Positions 28,206-36,257 of a DNA stretch of 58,670 nucleotides are shown one piece after another. Location: NCBI RefSeq assembly GCF_900130025.1, contig NZ_FQXR01000016.1, positions 1-58,670 of the forward strand, in the 5' to 3' direction. The notes beneath the pieces were generated by a model. That model worked only from the letters and a program-made list of their open reading frames with translations, searched no databases and was not told the origin of the DNA. Position 1 is the stretch's first letter; each line of letters starts with the position of its first letter. This stretch comes from Sporanaerobacter acetigenes DSM 13106 (lineage in GTDB: Bacteria; Bacillota; Clostridia; Tissierellales; Sporanaerobacteraceae). Position numbers and translations under genes: made by a program.

Positions 28206-29583
28206 ATTGTATTTTATCTAATATTTCTAAATCTTCAACAACATTTCCAATCCATTTTTTTGAATGAAGTCGCTTTGCCTCAAAGCCTATCTTGATTACT
28301 TCTTCTAAACAAATTATAAAAAATACATTATCAAGTGGTAATTTAAAATAAACAGCTGCTATATAACCTGCAGGAATAGCAAAACACCAAACCGTTCCAA
28401 GTTGTACCCACATAGAATAAGTTGTGTCTCCTCCACCTCTAAATACACCTACAATCATAAGCACATTGAAAAATCTAAGAGGGGCAAATACAGCCATGAT
28501 CCTAAGCACAGTGATTGTAAGTTTTAAAGTATCTTTATTTATATTAAATGGCCTTGTAATTAAAGGTGCTGTAAACCATAGTATTATACCTGTTGCTAAT
28601 CCTATCATTGGTACCAATATTCCTAATCTAGTTGCATATTCAATGGCTAGATCTTCTTCTCCTGCACCTATCTTATTTCCTACCATAATCGCAGCTGCTG
28701 TGGCAATACCTATACATAAAACCATAAACATATTGTTTATAGTAGTAGCTATCTGCATACTAGCTACTGCACTGATACCAATTTTAGCATATATTATTGA
28801 ATATGCTGTTAAACCTAGTGACCACAACAATTCATTTATAATTACAGATGAAGATGTCCCAAAATAAATCTTAACAAATTCATAGTTAAAACTCATTATT
28901 TCCTTTATATTGCTAAAAATAGCTTTGTTGTTTTTATGAGCTGAATAGATTACATAAACCATTTCAACAGTTCTTGCTATACTTGTAGCTATTGCAGCCC
29001 CTACTACTCCCATAGCTGGAAATCCAAGGTTTCCAAATATAAGTATCCAATTTAAAAAAGCATTGGTTAATACCCCTATAAGGCTGGCAAACATTGGTGG
29101 TTTTGCTTGTCCAATACATCTTAAAAGTGTGGAATATCCTTGGGTCAAACCCGTTATTATAAAAGTTATAGAAATTATTCTTAGATATTTAACTCCTAAG
29201 TCTATAACTACAGCATCTTTAGTAAAAATATTCATTATAACTCTAGGAAATATAAATCCTAAAATAGAAAAGATTAATGCTGCTACAGTACTAAGTACAA
29301 TCTCTAATCCAAACATCTTTCGTATATTTGAAACATCCTTTTTGCCCCAAAATTGTGATATAAATATACCAGCGCCAGCATTAATTCCAGATAAACATAA
29401 CATGAATATGAAAAAGTATTGATTTACTAGGCCAACTGATGCAATAGAGCTTTCTCCAAGTTTTCCTATCATTAAATTATCTACCATATTTAATGATGAA
29501 CTAATTAAGTTTTGTAATGTTATTGGTATAACTAATGTAAGAATTTCAAGAAAAAATTTCTTGTCTTTAAATAACTTTTTCAT
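28204..29583 (-). CDS. MATE-family multidrug efflux pump
   Basis: The protein has 459 residues with 12 membrane helices in two MATE repeats (PITLQNLISSSLNMVDNLMI in the first; GRISK-like loops between). It exports cationic drugs in exchange for Na+ or H+. ATG 29583 is chosen over the upstream in-frame start because AAGGAGGT lies 6 bp before it. The 5' leader holds a promoter, a seven-codon ORF and a terminator hairpin (29614-29723), which suggests attenuation. Confidence 0.92.
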   Translation of the reverse strand: MKKLFKDKKFFLEILTLVIPITLQNLISSSLNMVDNLMIGKLGESSIASVGLVNQYFFIFMLCLSGINAGAGIFISQFWGKKDVSNIRKMFGLEIVLSTVAALIFSILGFIFPRVIMNIFTKDAVVIDLGVKYLRIISITFIITGLTQGYSTLLRCIGQAKPPMFASLIGVLTNAFLNWILIFGNLGFPAMGVVGAAIATSIARTVEMVYVIYSAHKNNKAIFSNIKEIMSFNYEFVKIYFGTSSSVIINELLWSLGLTAYSIIYAKIGISAVASMQIATTINNMFMVLCIGIATAAAIMVGNKIGAGEEDLAIEYATRLGILVPMIGLATGIILWFTAPLITRPFNINKDTLKLTITVLRIMAVFAPLRFFNVLMIVGVFRGGGDTTYSMWVQLGTVWCFAIPAGYIAAVYFKLPLDNVFFIICLEEVIKIGFEAKRLHSKKWIGNVVEDLEILDKIQ

Positions 29584-29613
29584 TTCTAACCTCCTTATCC
29601 AACAAAACAAAAA

Positions 29614-29656
29614 ATAAAAAAGCACATGGGTTATTTTAGCTGCCCACCTGCTTTTA
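29614..29656 (-). terminator. Leader terminator (attenuator) of the MATE gene
   Basis: On the minus strand AAAGCAGGTGGG pairs with CCCATGTGCTTT, then TTTTTTATTTTTTG. It lies inside the leader between promoter and gene, so it should stop transcription unless prevented. Confidence 0.6.
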
Positions 29657-29677
29657 GATTTTATTTATTTCATCCAT
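29654..29677 (-). CDS. Putative leader peptide MDEINKI
   Basis: ATG 29677 with GAGGT 8 bp upstream opens a seven-codon ORF whose TAA stop is the first base pairs of the terminator hairpin. Such placement is typical of translation-dependent attenuators of drug-resistance genes. It is too short for homology to prove anything. Confidence 0.35.
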   Translation of the reverse strand: MDEINKI

Positions 29678-29694
29678 ATTAAATTACCTCAAAT

Positions 29695-29723
29695 ATTATA
29701 TATTAATATTACAAATTAGTCAA
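29695..29723 (-). promoter_or_regulatory. Sigma-A promoter of the MATE transcript
   Basis: TTGACT (29723-29718), a 17-bp spacer and TATAAT (29700-29695) on the minus strand. Confidence 0.75.
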
Positions 29724-29804
29724 ATATATAAACTTTATATATTCCTTTCTTTTCTACGATATAATAACTATAATTAATATATGAAGTCATATAAGGAGCT
29801 GGTT

Positions 29805-30818
29805 ATGATGGACGAAATAAATATTCAAAAAATCATATTACATATTTTAGATAATTCAGTGGCAATACCTGTATTGTCGGAAAAAGAACATCCATACAAC
29901 AAAGATATAATGGAGTTTTTAGAAATTCATATAGGAAAAGTTTTTAAAGATATTAATATCAAAAAAGCTTTTTTCCCCGATAAAGAAAATCGAGTTAAAA
30001 ATCTTTGCATAGATATTTCAAATGACAATGACAAATTTGTAGAAAGCACTAAAAAATTTGCTCAACTCATGTACAATATAATGGTTGAAAACCCTACAAT
30101 ACCACCTTGCGATTTGATTTGTTGCCTTTTTAATGGAGATGGGAAAAGATACTTGGGTTTCTTTATATTGAATTATAAACCTTCTTACATACACTATGTA
30201 GATGAATCAGAAAATAAACGAATCAATCAAGTAGTTAAACAAAAAACAACATTACCAAATGAAAATCAAAAAATTGATGAATTTATAATAATAAATTTAG
30301 AAGATTTTTCAATTCTATTAAAAGAAAAAAAACATGAGATTAATGGAGAAAAAGACTATTATATATCTAAATACTTGCTAGAATCACAAGATACATTATC
30401 TGACAAGGAAAAGATAGATATTGTAAATATGGTATCGAAAAAAATAGTGAACGACTACTATGAAAATGATGTAACTAAAATGGCAGAAATAAAAAATGCT
30501 ATAGTGGAAAGTGTCGAAGAAAAAGATGCTATAGATATAGACCATATTAAAACTAAAGCCTTTAACAATAATTTAGACCTTCAAAATATCTATGAAGAAG
30601 AAATAACAAAAAGAGGATTATCAGAAAAAACCATAGATATAAATGAAAATTTAAATAAAAAAATAGCCAGAACTCAAAAATTAGTAACAGACGATGGAAT
30701 AGAAATAAAAATACCTGTATCTTATTTGACCAGTGACGATAAAGTCGAATTTTTAAACAACCCAGATGGAACCATATCTATTCTACTCAAAAGCATTAGA
30801 GAAATACAAGGCAAATAA
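29805..30818 (+). CDS. Nucleoid-associated protein, NdpA/YejK family
   Basis: The protein has 337 residues and resembles the 37-kDa nucleoid-associated family along its length: N-terminal INIQKIILHILDNS, a conserved middle region (about 75-170) with CDLICCLFN, and C-terminal DDGIEIKIPVSYL. Members bind the nucleoid or modulate DNA damage. The role in Gram-positives is unclear. ATG 29805 is used because AAGGAG is 6 bp upstream; the ATG at 29781 lies before that ribosome site. Confidence 0.8.
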   Translation: MMDEINIQKIILHILDNSVAIPVLSEKEHPYNKDIMEFLEIHIGKVFKDINIKKAFFPDKENRVKNLCIDISNDNDKFVESTKKFAQLMYNIMVENPTIPPCDLICCLFNGDGKRYLGFFILNYKPSYIHYVDESENKRINQVVKQKTTLPNENQKIDEFIIINLEDFSILLKEKKHEINGEKDYYISKYLLESQDTLSDKEKIDIVNMVSKKIVNDYYENDVTKMAEIKNAIVESVEEKDAIDIDHIKTKAFNNNLDLQNIYEEEITKRGLSEKTIDINENLNKKIARTQKLVTDDGIEIKIPVSYLTSDDKVEFLNNPDGTISILLKSIREIQGK

Positions 30819-30821
30819 AAA

Positions 30822-30857
30822 GCCACTAACTCATGACTGAAGTCAAGAATTAGTGGC
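30822..30857 (-). terminator. Long hairpin terminator
   Basis: The arms GCCACTAACTCATGACT and AGTCAAGAATTAGTGGC form a 17-bp stem with two mismatches and a 2-nt loop. On the minus strand TTTTTATTTG follows, so it ends the L7/L12-like gene. The shape also recalls the right ends of IS200/IS605 elements. Confidence 0.6.
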
Positions 30858-30941
30858 GATTCGCCAAAACCACAATATGAATTTTTCTATGCTCTTTTTT
30901 GCTTATTAATTCATTTTTAAGAGAGAAGAGGTCTTTTCAGC

Positions 30942-31223
30942 CTATAAACTATCAACATAATCCTTTGCTTCTTTTAGCCCCATACCTGTAGCTTCTCTTA
31001 ATCTCTTTATTGCTTCAACTTTTTTATTTTCCATAACAAGTTCTGATAATTCACTTTTCAACTCATCGCTTATATACTCCCTAGATGGTTCAGGCAATCC
31101 AAGATGCTCCATAATTCTATCTAATTTTGATTCTATCCGTTTTTGATTGCTTTCCAATGCATTAATGCTTGAACTAAGAATTATAAATAAGATTATTAAA
31201 CCCATGTATAATATATTTTCCAT
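30942..31223 (-). CDS. Membrane-anchored protein with L7/L12 C-terminal-like domain
   Basis: The protein has 93 residues: one N-terminal membrane helix (LYMGLIILFIILSSSI), a short coiled coil (about 25-45), then a C-terminal segment KVEAIKRLREATGMGLKEAK that matches the ribosomal L7/L12 C-terminal domain, which on the ribosome recruits GTPase factors. This fragment is anchored to the membrane instead. The function is unknown. It is monocistronic with a strong terminator. Confidence 0.8.
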   Translation of the reverse strand: MENILYMGLIILFIILSSSINALESNQKRIESKLDRIMEHLGLPEPSREYISDELKSELSELVMENKKVEAIKRLREATGMGLKEAKDYVDSL

Positions 31224-31367
31224 ATTTTACCTCCATAATCAGTTAATATATATCAATATTTTCCTATACCTATTGTATAAACAATTTATCATAATCAAAA
31301 GCAATCAAGTCTTTTGCATTTCCACTTGTAATTTTAACATTAACTCACTATAAGGATTTATTTCATT

Positions 31368-31775
31368 TTATTTTACAAAAGTAACGCAATTATAGTCGCT
31401 AGCTTTTACCATTCCATTTTTCTGATAGAAATTAATTGTTTTTTCAGTTTGATCTGTCATTAAAACAATCTGACGAATTAATTTATATCGTTCTAAAATT
31501 AGTTTTAACAAATAACTTCCAACACCTTGACTTTGATAATTTTTTAGAATTAAAATATCTTGTATATAAATAATTGTGTAACCATCACCTACTACACGAA
31601 TCAGCCCGACTAATTTCTCATTATCCCAAGCAGTTAATACCTTCAGTGAATTACTAATAGCATTTTTTAGTTTTATTTTATCATCTGTATAGGCATACCA
31701 TTCTACATCATTGTACAAATCCATTAATTGGTCAATCTCAGGTATGAAATCCTCTTTAATTATTATTTTGTCCAT
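31368..31775 (-). CDS. GNAT-family N-acetyltransferase
   Basis: The protein has 135 residues. The acetyl-CoA loop is seen in KNYQSQGVGSYLLK (Q/RxxGxG/A) and the C-terminal strand in INFYQKNGM. It resembles small GNATs that modify amines or small molecules. The substrate is unknown. ATG 31775 is chosen because GAGGAGG lies 6 bp upstream. It lies left of the island's leftmost attachment-like repeat, yet is of the same accessory type. Confidence 0.88.
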   Translation of the reverse strand: MDKIIIKEDFIPEIDQLMDLYNDVEWYAYTDDKIKLKNAISNSLKVLTAWDNEKLVGLIRVVGDGYTIIYIQDILILKNYQSQGVGSYLLKLILERYKLIRQIVLMTDQTEKTINFYQKNGMVKASDYNCVTFVK

Positions 31776-31861
31776 TTTTATCCTCCTCAAATTTTATTAT
31801 CTAATTTGAAGAAGGTTTCTTAATTTACCCACCTTATTCACTCCTTTAAATCAATCTTGCC

Positions 31862-32399
31862 CTATAAATACAAATTAGGGTAATTTTTAAGCTGAATAAT
31901 TCCTGCGCAATGGGATATAGTTGTAAAACTAATATCTTCTTTAGGAAAAATTTTTTTTAGTTCATCAAATACAATATATATTTCTTCATCATCCCATTCA
32001 CCAGTCTTTATTTTGCACTGTTCTAGCAATGCTCTTGTTTCAAAAGCTATATCTCCAATAATGATTTCACCATCATTAAAAAGTTGCTTCTTTAATTTAT
32101 TAATAAATTTTATTTTATCTTTGTCTTCTAAATGATGCATTGCATAAGTACTTATAATGTAGTCAAACTGTATATTTTCAAGTTCTTTCGGTAAACCCTT
32201 AGAAAAATCATATTGATGTAATTTAGCTGAAGGCATTTTATCTTTTGCAATTTCTAGCATTTTTCTGGAAAAATCAATGCCATATATTTCATATCCATCA
32301 TCATATAGTTTTTTTGTTAATACTCCTGTACCAAATCCAATATCCAATACTTTTATCGTAGCCATCTGCCCATAAATCAAAACCCTTATTATCTAACAT
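31862..32399 (-). pseudogene. SAM-dependent methyltransferase broken by an internal deletion
   Basis: The long frame (32380-31862) has motif I VLDIGFGTG and later motifs (IISTYAMHHLED) but no N-terminal part and no ribosome site. In another frame, ATG 32399 with GGAGG 7 bp upstream encodes MLDNKGFDLWADGYDKS, the usual start of this methyltransferase group. The two pieces join out of frame at GATAAAAGTATTG, where AAAGT could belong to either side. So roughly 100 bp (about 35 residues) were lost, probably between short repeats. The normal start now runs into a TGA after 32 codons. Confidence 0.82.
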
Positions 32400-32483
32400 T
32401 AAAGAACCTCCAAATAATATAAATAATCTTTAGTTTGCTTTTTTCTACTATTACGCATTATATAACAATATTGTAGCATAAAC

Positions 32484-32514
32484 AAGGTTGTCATTCTGAG
32501 TAAAACGAAGAATC
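32484..32514. repeat. GTCATTCTGAG-type dispersed repeat fragment
   Basis: GTTGTCATTCTGAGTAAAAC followed by GAAGAATCC resembles a motif scattered between genes in many bacterial genomes. Otherwise nothing is visible in the 258-bp gap 32400-32657. Confidence 0.35.
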
Positions 32515-32657
32515 CTATCTTTAAAACTCCTCAGATAAATCTTTCCATTCAGAATTTGCATTTTGTATTAATTCATTTTTCTTTAGTTAAATATACTCAT
32601 ATTCCATAATGAATCCCATATTTGTTTTCATACTATTTTCTCTAACAAGAAAATAAA

Positions 32658-33401
32658 TTAAATGATTTTACTTACTAAATGCAATCTACAATATCCTGGC
32701 TCATAAGATATAACTCCCTCATCCCTAAAACCATTATCTAAGAACCATTTTAAATCACCATTTGGAAAAGTTCCAACTTCGTCACTAATAGCAATAATCT
32801 TCGAATATTTATCCTTTAAATATTCTTCTAAAGCTTTAAGTGGAGCAGATTTATAATCATATCTATTTGAGGAAAGATATGCACATGTCAGAAAAGCAAT
32901 ATCTTCAGACTTTGGGATATCATAAGGAACTATCTTAGATGGAACATATTCAACTCCACCCAAAAGCTTATCTCCCTCAACATTAATAAACCCAAAAGTA
33001 TCTAAACAACAATCCTTCAAAAACGCAAACTTCTTTTGGCAGTTTTCAGAACAATTTCTTCCTGTACATGTCCCAGCAACTTCTATGTTTTTTTCTGTCA
33101 AAGGTATAATCTCACCTGTATATTTTTCTCTTCCATGTTTTATTATAAATGTCTTCTCTTCAGGATATTGATTATTTAATAGACTATCTAAAAATTTATC
33201 TGATATAGGACTAAAGTACCTATTTACACCGTTCACAACAGTCAAAGTAGGGAAAAATAATCGTTGTTTTTTTGCAATTTCAAAATTATCTTTAACATTA
33301 TAAATGGTTATCTCAAAATACTTACCGTACTTTTCAAGCAATCTCAACATCTCATTGTTTATTGGGCATTGCATATCCCAATAATAAAACTCTATTTTCA
33401 T
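32658..33401 (-). CDS. Thioredoxin-fold/YoaP-like protein with Cys-rich motif
   Basis: The protein has about 247 residues. The first about 80 look like a thioredoxin fold (IEFYYWDMQCPINNEMLRLL, cis-Pro in FFPTLTVVNG). A Cys-rich stretch CTGRNCSENCQKKF with a following CC lies at about 110-135. The C-terminal half (KIVPYDIPKSEDIAFLTCAY) resembles the YoaP-type domain often fused to GNAT enzymes. The function is unknown; metal or thiol chemistry is possible. ATG 33401 follows AAGGAAGG by 8 bp. Confidence 0.6.
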   Translation of the reverse strand: MKIEFYYWDMQCPINNEMLRLLEKYGKYFEITIYNVKDNFEIAKKQRLFFPTLTVVNGVNRYFSPISDKFLDSLLNNQYPEEKTFIIKHGREKYTGEIIPLTEKNIEVAGTCTGRNCSENCQKKFAFLKDCCLDTFGFINVEGDKLLGGVEYVPSKIVPYDIPKSEDIAFLTCAYLSSNRYDYKSAPLKALEEYLKDKYSKIIAISDEVGTFPNGDLKWFLDNGFRDEGVISYEPGYCRLHLVSKII

Positions 33402-33429
33402 ATGTGTCACCTTCCTTAAACTCTTATAA

Positions 33430-33606
33430 CTATATAATCATTACTAATAAAAGCCCCATAATACCACCAATATTTTTTGCTATCGCCTTACCTTCTTTCT
33501 TCATTGTAAAGGTTTTGATTAACAATCCTATTTCAATACATAAAATTGAGATGCTTATTATAACTTTACTAAAAATAAGGCTCGAAAAAGCGAATTCATG
33601 GCCCAT
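33430..33606 (-). CDS. Small hypothetical membrane protein
   Basis: 58 residues from ATG 33606 with two hydrophobic segments joined by a basic loop (TMKKEGKAIAKN). No ribosome site is seen, so it may be a remnant. Confidence 0.3.
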   Translation of the reverse strand: MGHEFAFSSLIFSKVIISISILCIEIGLLIKTFTMKKEGKAIAKNIGGIMGLLLVMII

Positions 33607-33657
33607 TTTAATGAATTTACATTCTGTCCCTTGGTACAAAATTTTTCAACTTCACTT

Positions 33658-33783
33658 CTATACTTTTCCAAATATCAGATTACGCAAAAATATTAATGCA
33701 TCTTCTTTATTAAATTGGTTTTCTATAAACCTTAATCTTAGCTTTTGTAAATAATAATTAAAATATTTATGTTCTTGTATCAT
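33658..33783 (-). CDS. 41-residue ORF or gene remnant next to an attachment-like repeat
   Basis: MIQEHKYFNYYLQKLRLRFI continues to a stop at 33658. It lies directly downstream of the att-like repeat and its leader (33805-33915) and looks like the tail of a larger lost gene. I do not recognise it. Confidence 0.3.
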   Translation of the reverse strand: MIQEHKYFNYYLQKLRLRFIENQFNKEDALIFLRNLIFGKV

Positions 33784-33804
33784 AGAACCTGATACATACT
33801 GTCC

Positions 33805-33915
33805 CCTTATACCATTTGATTCTAGTTTATGATAACCTCTTAAACATTATCCTACAACACATAGCTTGTCCACTACTTATGATACGGTTCACCGTATCGG
33901 TTCTACTAGCAAAAT
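33805..33915 (-). repeat. rlmH-tail att-like repeat, copy 1
   Basis: On the minus strand: arm TTTTGCTAGTAGAACCGATAC, then the 21 nt identical to the rlmH end (encoding GEPYHK-stop), a 2-bp insertion (GT) after the stop, GGACAAGC, and a leader of about 59 bp ending AAATGGTATAAGG. The core is 33864-33893. The palindrome GATACGGT-TC-ACCGTATC (33881-33898) is perfect. Confidence 0.8.
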
Positions 33916-33952
33916 AAATAGAATATGTTTGTTGGATGACTATAAATTTTAC

Positions 33953-34405
33953 TTATAGCACTTTCTTCTGCCATTTACCATGTTCCTTATAATAATAGAA
34001 TTCACTCATATTATCAGAGTCAAAAATATTAAACATATCTAGAAAATCAGAAGCTAGCTGATACTCAATTAAATTCTCTTTTTCTATCCAAAACACATCA
34101 CCTTCTTTTGAGGATTTTAAATTTCCTTTAAATTGATTAGTCTTAAAAAACAAAACTACATATCGTTCATTTTGCTTTGTTTGAAATTGCTTTACCCCAC
34201 ATAAAATTGGATTTTCAATAATAAGACCCGTTTCTTCAAAAACTTCTCTCTTAACAGATTCAACGAAAGATTCCCCATGTTCAACATGTCCTCCAGGAAA
34301 TGTAACTCCTGGCCAATCTGGATTTTGTCTATCCTGCACTAAAATATAATCTTTATTATATATCATACACATATTAGTAAAAATAGCTTGTTCGCTTTGC
34401 CTCAT
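33953..34405 (-). CDS. NUDIX hydrolase (MutT/8-oxo-dGTPase-like)
   Basis: The protein has 150 residues with a full NUDIX box, GGHVEHGESFVESVKREV followed by FEETGLI: G-x5-E-x7-R-E-x2-E-E-x-G. It should hydrolyse a nucleoside diphosphate derivative such as an oxidised dNTP. The exact substrate is unknown. It lies 38 bp beyond att-like copy 1, at the far end of the outermost cassette. The ATG follows GAGAGGT. Confidence 0.92.
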   Translation of the reverse strand: MRQSEQAIFTNMCMIYNKDYILVQDRQNPDWPGVTFPGGHVEHGESFVESVKREVFEETGLIIENPILCGVKQFQTKQNERYVVLFFKTNQFKGNLKSSKEGDVFWIEKENLIEYQLASDFLDMFNIFDSDNMSEFYYYKEHGKWQKKVL

Positions 34406-34444
34406 TGCTATACCTCTCTTATATATTTATTTGTTTTACATATC

Positions 34445-34738
34445 TTAATTCAATAGGTTTATTGGAAAAATGGCTGTACTTTTTAATATATTTATAGCTT
34501 CATCCATTAACTTAGTACCTAACCCTTTTCCCCAGTATTCCTTAAGAAAATATATTGAATAAATAGAGCCACACTCAGCCAATTGCTCATCATTATCTTT
34601 ATTTGCAAATACCAAACCACAAGGCATATCATCATAAATTCCAATTAAAATAATTTCACCATTTTCAATAAATTCCTCAAACTGCTTTTGCCTTCTTTCC
34701 TTGTCTAAAAACTTATTTGGTGATAAGTATAATACCAT
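34445..34738 (-). pseudogene. GNAT acetyltransferase fragment
   Basis: 97 codons retain only the middle of a GNAT protein (SIYFLKEYWGKGLGTKLMDEA is the acetyl-CoA loop). The usual first about 40 residues and the last strand and helix (the NxxAIxFYEKxGF region) are missing, and the start sits right behind a terminator hairpin without a ribosome site. It is a remnant truncated at both ends. Confidence 0.7.
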
Positions 34739-34746
34739 AGAATTAA

Positions 34747-34782
34747 AGCAGTAGATTTATTATAAAAATAATCTACTGCTTA
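34747..34782 (-). terminator. Terminator after the RelE-like remnant
   Basis: AGCAGTAGATT / AATCTACTGCT form an 11-bp stem, followed on the minus strand by TTTAATTC. The stem sequence is close to the terminator at 39261-39293 in the neighbouring cassette. Confidence 0.6.
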
Positions 34783-34819
34783 TATTTCAACACTATTAAA
34801 AACTTATGAAATTAATTTG

Positions 34820-35068
34820 TTATATATTGTAAACTTCTCCTCGAGATGCAATTTCAATAATGTTTATAACTAAGTCCTTCTCATCTTTACTAAATATAAT
34901 TCTATATTTACCAACTCTTAGCCTATAATCTTCAGTATTCCATTGTAGCTTTTTAACATCCCCAGACGGGAGTTGGTTTATAGCCTTAATTATTCTCAAT
35001 TAAGTATTTTTATCTAGTCTTTTTAGATACTTAAGACAACCTTTTTCATATTTAATATTATATTTCAT
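34820..35068 (-). pseudogene. RelE/ParE-family toxin with a nonsense codon
   Basis: From ATG 35068 the 82-codon frame reads MKYNIKYEKGCLKYLKRLDK then N-T, stop, then LRIIKAINQLPSGDVKKL and DYRLRVGKYRIIF, ending ASRGEVYNI. This is a full-length RelE fold with the usual YRLRVGKYRI core. The only break is TAA at codon 23 (35000-35002), perhaps from CAA. The start overlaps the antitoxin gene by 11 bp. A dead toxin with an open antitoxin frame suggests recent loss. Confidence 0.85.
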
Positions 35069-35312
35069 TTTTATTAATCCCTAGTTCTTTCAAAAGGTCA
35101 TCTTGGTCAATAAATTCACCTTTTAATTTACTCTCTTCCAACTGAAGACGTTCTTCTTCAGTTATATATTCATGTTCTAGTTCATTTATTTCATCCCATT
35201 TATCTTGGGTCTCTTTAAATTTTAAAAACTCAGCCAAGTCAATAACTGTTTTAATATTCTCTGGCCTTAGCTCATCCTTTAATATTTTTTCAATTTTTTT
35301 TGCAAGGGTCAT
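35058..35312 (-). CDS. Antitoxin of a RelBE-like pair
   Basis: 84 residues, acidic and helical: TLAKKIEKILKDELRPENIK then a Phd/RelB-like middle and an acidic tail (LLKELGINKNEI) of the kind that wraps the toxin. It overlaps the broken toxin gene, as in normal pairs. The start follows GGGGA. A 28-bp sequence at 35378-35405, shared with the promoter region of the nucleotidyltransferase operon, lies upstream. Confidence 0.75.
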   Translation of the reverse strand: MTLAKKIEKILKDELRPENIKTVIDLAEFLKFKETQDKWDEINELEHEYITEEERLQLEESKLKGEFIDQDDLLKELGINKNEI

Positions 35313-35377
35313 GATTTTCCCCTCCCTATTTATAATACTTTTTTTGAAAAAATACTAATAAAAAAATTATTCATATA

Positions 35378-35405
35378 TATTATATCATAATTTTCTGTAT
35401 ATAAT
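35378..35405 (-). repeat. 28-bp promoter-region repeat, copy 1
   Basis: This 28-bp stretch is identical to 37135-37162. Read on the minus strand it ends in TATGATATAATA, an extended -10-like box, and lies upstream of the antitoxin gene. Confidence 0.7.
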
Positions 35406-35418
35406 AATTTGTAAATAC

Positions 35419-35634
35419 CTATTTCGATATTTGTTTCTTATATCTATTATCGTATGTAAGACCATTATCTAAATCCATTTCATAGCTATTTCCTCCATCT
35501 ATCCACTTATTACAGACATCTTCCTTTCCTTCAGCCTTATAAAATTCTATAATCATAAAATATAATTTCTCATCTACTAGTTTTAAATGTTCCATGGCAC
35601 ATTTCTTGTATATTGGATACTTCTTTTTTAATAG
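35419..35634 (-). pseudogene. Gene remnant of unknown function
   Basis: An open minus-strand frame of about 70 codons without a start encodes KKYPIYKKCAMEHLKLVDEK and later WIDGGNSYEMDLDNGLTYDN, ending ISK-stop. It has a protein-like composition but no recognisable family. It looks like the C-terminus of a lost gene. Confidence 0.4.
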
Positions 35635-35785
35635 GGTTTAAGAGTATGAATGGTGGTATATAAAAGTTTATATTTAATGATTATAGTACATTCCACAAGA
35701 ATTGAGCTTTTACAAATGTATTTTGTGCTTTGCCTTCTCTTAAAATCGCCTCTATTGCTATATATAATATAAAGATTATGACACA

Positions 35786-35925
35786 TTATACTGATTTAAT
35801 CATAGACCTTTTCCATCTTTTTAACTTTAAATAAGACCCTTGTGGTAAAATACCTATAATAATAAAAGATATCCCCAACCCTTGTAAAAATCCTAAAAAT
35901 AAATCAGGTACATTAAATAAACGTT
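35786..35925 (-). pseudogene. C-terminal remnant of a membrane protein
   Basis: A frame without a start encodes FNVPDLFLGFLQGLGISFII then a basic tail (LKLKRWKRSMIKSV-stop): one hydrophobic helix and a cytoplasmic end. Together with 35419-35634 and the repeat at 36067 it fills the 945-bp gap 35313-36257. I see nothing else there. Confidence 0.4.
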
Positions 35926-36066
35926 ACGACACATTCTTTAACTTTTTGTTTCATTTTCCCCAGTAAGCTCCTCAAGTTTTCACCTCCTTTGCCTTAATGG
36001 AGGTACTTTGCTAAAGAAACAACTCACCATATTGTATCATATTGTCTATTACATATAATAATAATT

Positions 36067-36162
36067 ATGTGTAATAGGTGCGGGATGGCAAAGCCATCCC
36101 CTACATATGATAAAACCAATATTGTAGGGGCGACCTGTGGTAATCAGTTCTACTGGCAAAAT
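36067..36162. repeat. REP pair fused to the arm of an att-like repeat
   Basis: 75 bp (36067-36141) match 40217-40291 with one mismatch: palindrome GGGATGGC-AAA-GCCATCCC, a spacer, then half of the second palindrome. Exactly inside that palindrome the sequence switches to ATCAGTTCTACTGGCAAAAT (36143-36162), the outer arm of the rlmH-tail repeats. It is a deletion scar joining two repeat families. Confidence 0.8.
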
Positions 36163-36205
36163 GAATGGGATGTATTTAATACTTAATATAGATTAATAAA
36201 ATTAA

Positions 36206-36241
36206 AGCATTAGGTTTTATTAAATGGAACCTAATGCTCTT
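36206..36241 (-). terminator. Terminator of the DUF6036 operon
   Basis: AGCATTAGGTT / AACCTAATGCT stem 17 bp after the stop of the gene at 36258. Confidence 0.65.
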
Positions 36242-36257
36242 ATTTCAATATTTTATC

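Noticed and set aside
30822-30857. Right end of an IS200/IS605 element
   Set aside because: The hairpin looks similar but there is no tnpA or tnpB remnant beside it, and it works as a simple terminator for the minus strand.
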